DNA of 64,000 nucleotides from Saccharothrix sp. HUAS TT1 (GTDB lineage: Bacteria > Actinomycetota > Actinomycetes > Mycobacteriales > Pseudonocardiaceae): assembly GCF_040744945.1 (NCBI RefSeq), contig NZ_CP160453.1, positions 2,666,001-2,730,000 on the forward strand. The letters run 5' to 3'. The translations under genes were made by a program, and so were the position numbers. Below the pieces are notes generated by a model that did not search any database, was not told the origin of the DNA, and saw only the letters and a list, made by a program, of their open reading frames with translations. The first letter of the stretch is position 1. Every line of letters begins with the position of its first letter. Of this stretch, positions 20,450 to 27,123 are shown piece by piece.

Positions 20450-20475
20450 CGGTTCCCGGTCGCTCCCTAATTCGG

Positions 20476-20503
20476 TTGAGATCCGGGCCGCGCCGAATAC
20501 TCT
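20476..20503 (+). promoter_or_regulatory. candidate promoter of the Y RNA / rsr transcript
   Basis: TTGAGA (20476-20481) and TACTCT (20498-20503) are separated by 16 bases, a fair match to a housekeeping -35/-10 pair. Transcription would start near 20510, exactly where the first base-paired RNA domain begins. Confidence 0.5.
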
Positions 20504-20508
20504 GACGC

Positions 20509-20587
20509 GTGCACTCCCGGTGCGAAGTCCGGCGGCTACTTCTTCAGGTGAATCCATGCCGCAGGACGAACCGGATCTCGGGAGCAC
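20509..20587 (+). ncRNA. 5' stem-loop domain before the Y RNA
   Basis: GTGC-AC-TCCCG (20509-20519) pairs with CGGGAGCAC (20579-20587), nine pairs with a two-base bulge. Inside, GTCCGGCGGC (20527-20536) pairs with GCCGCAGGAC (20558-20567) with one mismatch. The word GGCTACTTC at the mouth of its loop (20534-20542) recurs at 20620-20628 in the Y RNA proper, also where a helix ends. It could be a second, smaller Y RNA or the 5' part of one transcript; its 3' end abuts the Y RNA stem without a gap. Confidence 0.5.
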
Positions 20588-20746
20588 ACGACTCCACACG
20601 TGCCCGGTGCGCGGGCGAGGGCTACTTCCGCTGATAACGGGGTGGTCGCGGGTTCGAATCCCGTCGCCGGTCCGACCGGTGTAGCTCAGTGGCCGAGAGC
20701 GCCTTTGTGCCTTCGCCGAATCGATCTCGGGCACGTGTGGGGTCGT
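20588..20746 (+). ncRNA. Y RNA (YrlA-like) with permuted tRNA-like module
   Basis: A 19-bp stem, ACGACTCCACACGTGCCCG (20588-20606) with 20728-20746 and one wobble, is followed by an internal loop and a 9-bp stem (20614-20622 with 20709-20717). The apex reads as a tRNA in the order anticodon arm (20626-20642, loop CTGATAA), variable TGGTC, T arm (20648-20664, loop TTCGAAT), 3' acceptor strand CGCCGGT (20665-20671), loop CCG, 5' acceptor strand ACCGGTG (20675-20681), TA, D arm (20684-20700). The acceptor stem forms seven pairs. It lies upstream of a Ro60-type gene, where bacterial Y RNAs are known to be encoded. Confidence 0.8.
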
Positions 20747-20753
20747 CGTCGCT

Positions 20754-20771
20754 CCCCTCGAAGTCGAGGGG
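20754..20771 (+). promoter_or_regulatory. hairpin hiding the rsr ribosome binding site
   Basis: CCCCTCGA (20754-20761) pairs perfectly with TCGAGGGG (20764-20771). The 3' arm contains GAGGGG, the ribosome site of rsr, five bases before its ATG. GCTCCC (20751-20756) can instead pair with GGGAGC (20580-20585) at the base of the Y RNA, which would break three of the eight pairs. Confidence 0.6.
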
Positions 20772-20776
20772 CGGAA

Positions 20777-22354
20777 ATGAGCAAGTTCAACTTCGGCCGC
20801 CTGCGCGCGGCCGTGTCCAGCCCGGTCGTGTCCGAGGCGGTGGCGAGCGGGCGCACCCACGAGGGCGGTCCGGGGTACGCGCGGGAGCTGAAGTCGGAGC
20901 TCTTCCTGCTGGCGGTGGCCAACATGGTGGGGGAGCGGACGTTCTACGAGGGCGCCGACGAGCGGGACGACCGCTACGCCGCGCTGGTGCGCGCCACCAC
21001 CACCGCCGACCCCGAGTGGACGGCGCGGTTCCTGGCGTGGCTGCGCGGTGAGGCGAACCTGCGGTCGGCGGCGATCGCCGGCGCGGCGCACTTCGTCAAG
21101 GCGCGCCTCGACGCCGGCGCGCGGGGGATGTCCCGGCAGGTCGTCGACTCGGTGCTCCAGCGGCCCGACGAGCCGGGCGAGTTCCTGGCCCACTGGACCA
21201 CGCGGTACGGCCGCGCGCTGCCGAAGCCCGTCAAGCGCGGTGTCGCGGACGCGGTGCGGCGGCTCTACGACGAGCGCGCGCTGGTGAAGTGGGACTCGGA
21301 GGCGCGCGGCTTCCGGTTCGGCGACGTGCTGAACCTGACCCACCCGTCGCCGCGCGCCGACTGGCAGGCCGACCTGTTCACCCACGCCCTCGACCGCAGG
21401 CACGGCGGTGGCGACGCCGAGGTGCCCGGCTCGCTGGGCGTGCTGCGCGCACGAGCGGAACTGCTGGCGTGGCCGGTGGAGCGGCGGCGCGCGCTGTTCG
21501 AGGAGGACAGCGACACCGTCACCACGACCCTGCGCCGCGCGGGCATGACGTGGGAGTCCGTGGCCGGCTGGCTGCAGGGCCCGATGACCGCGCGGGTGTG
21601 GGAGGCCCTGATCCCGTCGATGGGGTACATGGCCGTCCTGCGCAACCTCCGCAACTTCGACCAGGCCGGTGTCCGGGACGAGGTGGCGGCGGCGGTCGCG
21701 GCGCGGTTGGCCGACCCCGAGCAGGTGGCGCGGTCGCGGCAGCTGCCGATGAGGTTCCTGTCCGCGTACCGCGCGGCGCCGTCGTTGCGGTGGGCGTGGG
21801 CGTTGGAGCGGGCCATCGCGCTGTCGCTCGGCAACGTGCCCGAGCTGCCGGGGCGCACGCTGGTGCTGGTCGACACGTCGTACTCGATGAACGCGCCGTT
21901 CTCGGAGGACGGCACGCTCAAGCGGTGGGACGCGGCGGCGGTGTTCGGGATCGCGCTCGGGCTGCGGTGCGAGCGGGCGGACGTGGTGTCGTTCTCCGAC
22001 GGCACGCGGCCGTTCGCGCTGCGCGGGGGCGAGTCGCTGCTGAAGGCGGTGGACCGCTGGAAGTCCGACGGCTACTTCCTGGGCAGCGGCACGGCCACGG
22101 CGCGGGCGGTGCGGTCGCACCTCGGGCGGCACGACCGGGTCGTGATCGTCACCGACGAGCAGGCCGACCAGGGCGACGTGCACCGCGAGGTCCCCGCCCG
22201 GGTGCCGCTGTACACGTGGAACCTGGCCGGGTACCGCCACGGCCACGCGCCGAGCGGCAGCCGTCACCGGCACGCGTTCGGCGGCCTGACCGACCACGCC
22301 TTCACCATGATCCCGCTGCTGGAGGGCGGTCGGAACGCCGGCTGGCCGTTCTAG
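20777..22354 (+). CDS. rsr: Ro60-type TROVE domain protein with vWA domain (Rsr)
   Basis: Bacterial orthologue of the Ro autoantigen, a ring of helical repeats that binds Y RNA and misfolded RNAs and, in Deinococcus, directs polynucleotide phosphorylase. The 525-residue protein has the TROVE region over about residues 1-355 and a von Willebrand A domain after it; the metal-binding site starts D366-T-S368-Y-S370 and continues with the GTAT and VTDEQ segments. ATG 20777 has GAGGGG five bases upstream inside a hairpin. The structured RNA upstream is its likely partner. The stop overlaps a convergent gene by three to four bases. Confidence 0.93.
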   Translation: MSKFNFGRLRAAVSSPVVSEAVASGRTHEGGPGYARELKSELFLLAVANMVGERTFYEGADERDDRYAALVRATTTADPEWTARFLAWLRGEANLRSAAIAGAAHFVKARLDAGARGMSRQVVDSVLQRPDEPGEFLAHWTTRYGRALPKPVKRGVADAVRRLYDERALVKWDSEARGFRFGDVLNLTHPSPRADWQADLFTHALDRRHGGGDAEVPGSLGVLRARAELLAWPVERRRALFEEDSDTVTTTLRRAGMTWESVAGWLQGPMTARVWEALIPSMGYMAVLRNLRNFDQAGVRDEVAAAVAARLADPEQVARSRQLPMRFLSAYRAAPSLRWAWALERAIALSLGNVPELPGRTLVLVDTSYSMNAPFSEDGTLKRWDAAAVFGIALGLRCERADVVSFSDGTRPFALRGGESLLKAVDRWKSDGYFLGSGTATARAVRSHLGRHDRVVIVTDEQADQGDVHREVPARVPLYTWNLAGYRHGHAPSGSRHRHAFGGLTDHAFTMIPLLEGGRNAGWPF

Positions 22355-22833
22355 GCGGCCAGGGGCCGGGCCTCGTCGGGCCGGCCCCTGGCCGGATCGC
22401 GCCGCAGGGCGAGCGCCACGTCTGCGAGGTCCTTCTGGCGCCTCAAGCGGCGCTTCCACGCCAGGGTGTCCTCGACGTTGACGAAGCTCAGGCCGGAGAT
22501 GAGCTCGGTCCGCCCGAACAGGTCCTCCTGGGCGAACCAGTGGGGGAACCACCTGTCCAGGACTTCTATCGCGCCACCGAACAGGTGCACCGCCCGGCAC
22601 CCCTGGTACGGGGCGGCCTCGACGGCGCCCAGCCGGCGGGCGGTGGCCCAGGCCGATCCCCAGGCCACGACGTCGAGATCGGCGATGCGCTCCTTGAGCC
22701 CGTGTGCCCACAACGGGGCGCTCCCCGCTATCACGAACTGGTGCGGGGGGAGCCCGAGGCTGAGCAGGCTCGCGAACACCGGACTCCGCACCGCGGACTC
22801 GACCGCCGTGACCGGGGATCGGCGCCGGTTCAC
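22351..22833 (-). CDS. nucleotidyltransferase-fold protein
   Basis: Protein of 160 residues. GSAPLWAHG (37-45) and DLDVV (52-56) form the GS...DXD pattern of the polymerase-beta-like nucleotidyltransferase fold; the rest is short and resembles small AbiEii-like proteins. Substrate unknown. It converges on rsr and the two stop codons overlap, and the C-terminal codons contain the rsr terminator hairpin. GTG 22833 lacks a clear ribosome site but follows the small membrane gene by five bases, suggesting coupling. A link to RNA processing by Ro is only a guess. Confidence 0.55.
   Translation of the reverse strand: MNRRRSPVTAVESAVRSPVFASLLSLGLPPHQFVIAGSAPLWAHGLKERIADLDVVAWGSAWATARRLGAVEAAPYQGCRAVHLFGGAIEVLDRWFPHWFAQEDLFGRTELISGLSFVNVEDTLAWKRRLRRQKDLADVALALRRDPARGRPDEARPLAA
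22356..22394. terminator. rsr terminator inside the opposing gene
   Basis: CGGCCAGGGGCCGG (22356-22369) pairs perfectly over 14 bases with 22381-22394 around an 11-base loop. It begins two bases after the rsr stop codon and lies entirely in the last codons of the convergent nucleotidyltransferase-like gene, so coding and terminator functions overlap. Confidence 0.7.
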
Positions 22834-22838
22834 TTAAG

Positions 22839-23021
22839 TCACTGACCGAAGGCGCTGATCACGGCCGCGCTCGCGGTCGCGAACGTCGCCGGGGCCATGA
22901 TGACGATACCGACCCGAGCAGGTGCCGCCTCGGCCACCCGAGCGATGGCGAACCAGGCCGGTCCTGCCAGGACCGACACGATCAGGACGATTGCTGCGAT
23001 GGTGATGAGTCGCTGGTCCAT
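22839..23021 (-). CDS. small two-helix membrane protein
   Basis: Protein of 60 residues, almost entirely two hydrophobic helices (about residues 6-26 and 37-57) joined by a short polar loop. No family recognised. ATG 23021 has AGGGAG five bases upstream, whereas the GTG six bases earlier would overlap that site. It is probably in an operon with the nucleotidyltransferase-like gene. Upstream lies a TACGCT -10-like box (complement of 23123-23128) abutting a perfect palindrome. Confidence 0.55.
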   Translation of the reverse strand: MDQRLITIAAIVLIVSVLAGPAWFAIARVAEAAPARVGIVIMAPATFATASAAVISAFGQ

Positions 23022-23106
23022 CCGCACTCCCTGCGTCAGCTTTGCCGAGCCTGCTCGACCAGGGGTCCCGGGCCTTGGGCGGCCTTGGTAAGGGGCCGGC
23101 CCGGGT

Positions 23107-23123
23107 TGATCGAGTGTCGATCA
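23107..23123. promoter_or_regulatory. 17-bp palindrome at the small-membrane-gene promoter
   Basis: TGATCGA-GTG-TCGATCA is a perfect inverted repeat with 7-base arms. On the minus strand it overlaps by one base the possible -10 TACGCT at 23128-23123, about 100 bases before the ATG at 23021. This is a typical operator position; the regulator is unknown. Confidence 0.5.
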
Positions 23124-23154
23124 GCGTAGCCACTCCACGAGGGCGTGCCTAGAC

Positions 23155-23253
23155 CGAAGAAGAAAGTTCTTCGCAAGAAGTAATACTTTTACAAGGTACT
23201 ACTCCAACTGGGGTGCTAGGGCTGACCCGAGCGAACTCGTACTGTTACAAGGT
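23155..23253. promoter_or_regulatory. AT-rich intergenic block with inverted and direct repeats
   Basis: CGAAGAA (23155-23161) and TTCTTCG (23167-23173) form a 7-bp inverted repeat. The 14-base word TACTTTTACAAGGT (23184-23197) recurs with one change at 23240-23253, 56 bases apart. The block is AT-rich against its surroundings and lies in a 352-base gap between the Crp-type gene and the small membrane gene, which holds no ORF I can support. Confidence 0.45.
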
Positions 23254-23373
23254 TTGCGGCCGTGGTGCGGGTCTAACCTCGTGACGCGATGTCATCAGCT
23301 CTTGCCGAGCCTGGTTCATCGTCAGGCGGCCTGTGGCTTGGTAACCCACGGGCCGCCTTCTCCCACCTGCGGG

Positions 23374-24123
23374 TCATGCGCTGTCGGGATCGGCGATCTC
23401 CGCCAGGATCCCGTCGTCGGCGATGTGGATCCGCCGGTACCCGGTGCGGATCGCACCCCTGTCGCGCAGGTCTCGCAACGCCTTGTGGATGGCCGGTTCG
23501 GATGCCCCGATCAACGCGGCCAGGTCCGACTGCGACAGGGGCGCGATGATCTCCGTGCCGACGGGGGCCGCCACGCCGTAGGACCGGCCGAGTTCGCGCA
23601 GGATCTGCGCCAGCCTGCTCACCACCGGGTAACCGCCGCTGATGGACCGCGCGTTGGTCGCGGATCGGAGCTTCTGCGACATCGCGCGCAGCAGTTCGAG
23701 GCTCGCGGTGGCGTTCTCCTCCAGGAATCGCAGGAACGCCTCACCGGTGAGCGCCAGCGCCCGAGTGGGCAGCGCGGCCACCACGCTCGCGCTCCTGGGC
23801 GCGCGGTCGATGGGGGCGAGCTCGCCGACGATGTCGCCCGCCACCCGGATGGCGAGCAGGGTCGTGTAACCCGTCGAGGTGGTGATGGTGACCTTGGCCA
23901 TGCCCTCCACCAGGACGAACACCGTGGTCGTCTCCTCCCCCTCCCGGATGAGGGGGTGCCCGGGGTGGAACAGGACTTCGTGCCCTGTCGCGAACAGCCG
24001 TGACCGCGCGCTCGCGGGGAGCCGACCGAGGAACGTGTCGCTCGACCAGCCCGCCGCGTCCCGCCCGGGGAACGCGCGCGAGGCGTCGGCGCCGGGTCCG
24101 CCCTCGGTGCCGTGGGTGCTCAA
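23374..24123 (-). CDS. Crp/Fnr-family transcriptional regulator
   Basis: Regulator of 249 residues: a cyclic-nucleotide-binding-type beta roll (about residues 32-150, with REGEETTTVFVLVEGMAKV and GDIVGELAPI) and a C-terminal winged helix-turn-helix (SQSDLAALIGASEPAIHKALRDLRDRG). Whether it binds cAMP is not clear from the sequence. TTG 24123 is chosen because GGAAG lies five bases upstream and no ATG or GTG occurs in frame near the domain start; upstream frame extension would overlap the divergent promoter. The N-terminal 30 residues are glycine-rich and unlike the family. Confidence 0.82.
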   Translation of the reverse strand: MSTHGTEGGPGADASRAFPGRDAAGWSSDTFLGRLPASARSRLFATGHEVLFHPGHPLIREGEETTTVFVLVEGMAKVTITTSTGYTTLLAIRVAGDIVGELAPIDRAPRSASVVAALPTRALALTGEAFLRFLEENATASLELLRAMSQKLRSATNARSISGGYPVVSRLAQILRELGRSYGVAAPVGTEIIAPLSQSDLAALIGASEPAIHKALRDLRDRGAIRTGYRRIHIADDGILAEIADPDSA

Positions 24124-24324
24124 GGTGTCTTCCGCCGGGGTTCGAGGAGCATCGTCGAAGTCAGGGTAGTGGCCGTGGACCCGGGTGTGGCGCCCCGAAC
24201 TGCCCCGAACTGCCCCGCACCGCGGATCGGTGATGCCTATGTCCGGTAAGCCGTTCGGGTGCGTGGCAGGCCGGATTCCGCGATATACGCTGACGACCCC
24301 CGTCAACGGGCCTGGAGGCGTGCG

Positions 24325-24723
24325 GTGCGAAGACGAAGATCCGGTCCACTTGTCCTGCTGCTGCTCTCCCTGGTGCTGACGGGCTGCGCGCCGCCGCCGT
24401 CGATCACCCCGCCCTCCCTCCCGGCGCTCAGCTCCACCGCGGTGGCCGTGGCCTCCGCGCACCTCGCGGCTCAGCCGCTCGCCGGTTCGGCCGGTGGCGA
24501 GGTCCGGCTCAGCGGTGAGGGGTACCCGGCACACGGTCGGGTGGTGTTCACCTTCCACGGCCTCCAGGTCGGCGACACCACCGCGGACGCCGCGGGCCGG
24601 TTCAGCGCGGTCCCGGTGCACGTGCCCGACTCGTTCGGCGACACCGCGCCTGGCACGCAGTTCACCATCGGCGCCACCTCCGGACCGGTCTACGGCGAGA
24701 CGCCGTTCGTCCTCACCGGCTGA
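24325..24723 (+). CDS. small secreted lipoprotein
   Basis: Protein of 132 residues: arginine-rich start, hydrophobic signal, lipobox LTGC (Cys at about 22), then a single beta-rich domain (VRLSGEGYPAHGRVVFTFHGLQVGDTTADAAGRFSAVPVHVP) that looks like one immunoglobulin-like module of the kind found in bacterial surface proteins. No enzyme motif. GTG 24325 has GGAGG six bases upstream. TACGCT at 24286-24291 could be the -10. It is divergent from the Crp-type gene across 201 bases. Confidence 0.6.
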   Translation: MRRRRSGPLVLLLLSLVLTGCAPPPSITPPSLPALSSTAVAVASAHLAAQPLAGSAGGEVRLSGEGYPAHGRVVFTFHGLQVGDTTADAAGRFSAVPVHVPDSFGDTAPGTQFTIGATSGPVYGETPFVLTG

Positions 24724-24864
24724 CGCCCGCCCCCGCTCACCTGAGGTTTAGCCCCGGGTAGTTCAAACCGGCGGAGCGCGCCGGGGTGCACTACCGTCGG
24801 CCTGATCGGCTGTGCGGTAGTGCGCGATGGTGTTCGGGGTTGTTCGATCGGAGGTGGGGCGGAA

Positions 24865-26550
24865 GTGCCCGTACTGGCGCAGGTGGACCTCAGGCTGGAC
24901 GCCGGTCCGCTCGACTACACCCTGCTGGCGATCTACTTCGTGTTCGTCCTCGGCATCGGCTTCCTGGCCCGCAGATCCGTCTCGTCCAGCCTCGACTTCC
25001 TGCTCTCCGGCCGCTCGCTGCCCGCGTGGGTGACGGGCCTGGCGTTCATCTCCGCCAACCTCGGCGCGATCGAACTGCTCGGCATGGCGGCCAACGGCGC
25101 CCAGTACGGCATGGCGACCGTGCACTACTACTGGATCGGCGCGATCCCGGCCATGGTGTTCCTCGGCCTGGTGATGATGCCGTTCTACTACGGCTCGAAG
25201 GTGCGCAGCGTCCCCGAGTTCCTGCGCCGCCGCTTCGGCAAGGGCGCCCACCTGGTCAACGCGATCAGCTTCGCCGTGGCCCAGGTGCTGATCGCGGGCG
25301 TCAACCTGTACGCGCTGGCGTTCCTGCTCAACCTCATGCTCGGCTGGCCGATCCCGCTCTCGGTGGTCGCCGCCGCGCTGATCGTGCTGGCCTACACCAC
25401 GCTCGGCGGCCTGTCCGCGGCCATCTACAACGAGGTGCTGCAGTTCTTCGTGATCGTCGCCGCGCTGCTGCCGCTGACCATCGTCGGCCTGCACAAGGTC
25501 GGCGGCTGGCAGGGCCTGGTGGACAAGGTCACGGCCGGCCCCGGCGGCGCCGAGGACCTGTCCGCGTGGCCCGCGACCAACCTGACCGGCATCGAGAACC
25601 CGGTGCTCAGCGTCATCGGCATCGTCTTCGGCCTGGGTTTCGTGCTCTCGTTCGGCTACTGGACGACGAACTTCGCCGAGGTGCAGCGCGCGCTGTCGGC
25701 CAAGAGCATGTCCGCGGCCCGGCGCACGCCGATCATCGGCGCGTACCCGAAGATGCTGATCCCGTTCGTGGTCATCATCCCGGGCATCATCGCCGCCCTC
25801 GTCGTGCCGGAGATGGCGGCGCTGAAGGCCGGTGACGACAGCAGCGGCGCGGTGCCCAACAACGCGCTGCCCGCGCTGATCGGCGAGCTGCTGCCCAACG
25901 GCATGCTCGGCATCGCGATCACCGGTCTGCTGGCGTCGTTCATGGCCGGTGTGGCGGCGAACGTGTCCTCGTTCAACACGGTCTTCACGTACGACCTGTG
26001 GCAGGACTACGTGAAGAAGGACCGGCCGGACGAGTACTACCTGCGGGTCGGCAGGCTGGCCACGATCGGCGGCACGCTGGTCGCCATCGGCACCGCGTTC
26101 CTCGCCGCCGGCTACGGCAACATCATGGACTACATCCAGGCGCTGTTCTCGTTCTTCAACGCGCCGCTGTTCGCCACGTTCATCCTGGCCATGTTCTGGA
26201 AGCGGATGTCGGCGGCGGCGGGCTGGTCCGGCCTGGTCGCGGGCACGCTCGCGGCGGTGGCGGTGTTCGTGCTCGCCGAGACCGGCGTGCTGGACCTGCC
26301 CGGCCAGGGCGCGAGCTTCATCGGCGCGGGCGCGGCGTTCGCGGTGGACATCGTGGTCAGCGTGGTGGTGACCACGTTCACCCGGCCGGTGCCGGAGGAG
26401 CGGCTGGTCGGGCTGGTCTACAGCCTGACGCCCAAGGAGGACCGCAGGCACTCCACCACCGGTGACGACGCCGGCTGGTACCGGTCGCCCTTGCTGCTGG
26501 GCATCGGCGTGCTGCTGCTGACCGCCGTGCTCAACATCATCTTCGGCTGA
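24865..26550 (+). CDS. sodium:solute symporter family transporter
   Basis: Membrane transporter of 561 residues with about fourteen helices. The first helix segment DYTLLAIYFVFVLGIGFLARR and the following SSLDFLLSGRSLPAWVTGLAFISANLGAIE are the classic start of the sodium/solute symporter (SSS) family, close in layout to glucose/galactose-type and vitamin-type members. Substrate not assignable. GTG 24865 follows GGAGGTGGGGCGGAA. It is followed after 17 bases by a small membrane protein gene, a common pairing for symporters of this family. Confidence 0.87.
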   Translation: MPVLAQVDLRLDAGPLDYTLLAIYFVFVLGIGFLARRSVSSSLDFLLSGRSLPAWVTGLAFISANLGAIELLGMAANGAQYGMATVHYYWIGAIPAMVFLGLVMMPFYYGSKVRSVPEFLRRRFGKGAHLVNAISFAVAQVLIAGVNLYALAFLLNLMLGWPIPLSVVAAALIVLAYTTLGGLSAAIYNEVLQFFVIVAALLPLTIVGLHKVGGWQGLVDKVTAGPGGAEDLSAWPATNLTGIENPVLSVIGIVFGLGFVLSFGYWTTNFAEVQRALSAKSMSAARRTPIIGAYPKMLIPFVVIIPGIIAALVVPEMAALKAGDDSSGAVPNNALPALIGELLPNGMLGIAITGLLASFMAGVAANVSSFNTVFTYDLWQDYVKKDRPDEYYLRVGRLATIGGTLVAIGTAFLAAGYGNIMDYIQALFSFFNAPLFATFILAMFWKRMSAAAGWSGLVAGTLAAVAVFVLAETGVLDLPGQGASFIGAGAAFAVDIVVSVVVTTFTRPVPEERLVGLVYSLTPKEDRRHSTTGDDAGWYRSPLLLGIGVLLLTAVLNIIFG

Positions 26551-26567
26551 GGGAGGGGGAAGTCGTC

Positions 26568-26903
26568 ATGGCGCACAAGGCCGGTCTTTTCGACCTGCGA
26601 CTCGTGATCGCGGTGCTGTTCGGCATCTACGGCGTGGTGCTGCTGGTGGTCGGTCTCGGCTTCACCGACGACGCCGACCTGGCCAAGGCGGACGGGCTCA
26701 ACATCAACCTGTGGAGCGGGGTCGGGATGCTCGCGCTGTCGGCGGTGTTCGGGGCCTGGGCGACGCTGCGGCCGGTGATCGTGCCCGAACCCGATGGGTC
26801 GGGCACGTCGGGCGCGGAGGCGGGAGCCGGTCCGGGTTCCGGTTCCGGTCCCGGCTCCGACGGGTCGGGTTCGGGTGGGGCGAGCGCTCAGCGCCGGGGG
26901 TAG
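26568..26903 (+). CDS. small membrane protein linked to the symporter
   Basis: Protein of 111 residues with two membrane helices (about residues 12-33 and 50-68) and a long tail made almost only of Gly, Ser, Pro and acidic residues. ATG 26568 has GGAGGGGGAAG upstream. Position 17 bases behind the symporter gene suggests co-expression and perhaps an accessory role. No known domain was recognised. The last 16 bases overlap a possible tiny ORF on the other strand. Confidence 0.65.
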   Translation: MAHKAGLFDLRLVIAVLFGIYGVVLLVVGLGFTDDADLAKADGLNINLWSGVGMLALSAVFGAWATLRPVIVPEPDGSGTSGAEAGAGPGSGSGPGSDGSGSGGASAQRRG

Positions 26904-26971
26904 ACCGGGTTGAACGCCTCGACCGTCCAGGTGTCGAGCCAGCGGACGGCGCGTCGGACGCGGTGGCGCAT
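26888..26971 (-). CDS. possible 27-residue small ORF
   Basis: ATG 26971 has AGAGGA six bases upstream and opens 27 codons rich in arginine and aromatic residues (ending NPVYPRR). It overlaps the end of the convergent small membrane gene by 16 bases and lies in an otherwise empty 220-base gap. Good ribosome site, but length alone gives weak proof of coding. Confidence 0.3.
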   Translation of the reverse strand: MRHRVRRAVRWLDTWTVEAFNPVYPRR

Positions 26972-27123
26972 TCGGTGTCCTCTCGTCGGGGTCACCCGGT
27001 ACAGCGCGTCGATCTTCTGAATCGTTCCCGAACAATCGGTGAGGCCGGGCACACAGGGGTTGGTGCGGGATGACGCGCGGGTTCGTGCCACGAATGGCGC
27101 AGTCGGTCGCTACCGTGCACCTC

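Noticed and set aside
20626..20700. Canonical tRNA-Ile gene
   Set aside because: The anticodon GAT, T arm and D arm are all present, but the 3' half comes before the 5' half and no 5' acceptor strand or D arm lies upstream of the anticodon arm. It is better read as a Y RNA tRNA-like module.
20600..20776. N-terminal extension of the Ro protein into the upstream open frame
   Set aside because: The extension would encode the Y RNA sequence; the ATG at 20777 has a well-placed ribosome site and gives the usual family start.
23374..24621. Crp/Fnr protein of 415 residues from an upstream start
   Set aside because: The added N-terminus is low-complexity, overlaps the divergent lipoprotein gene and its promoter, and has no family match.
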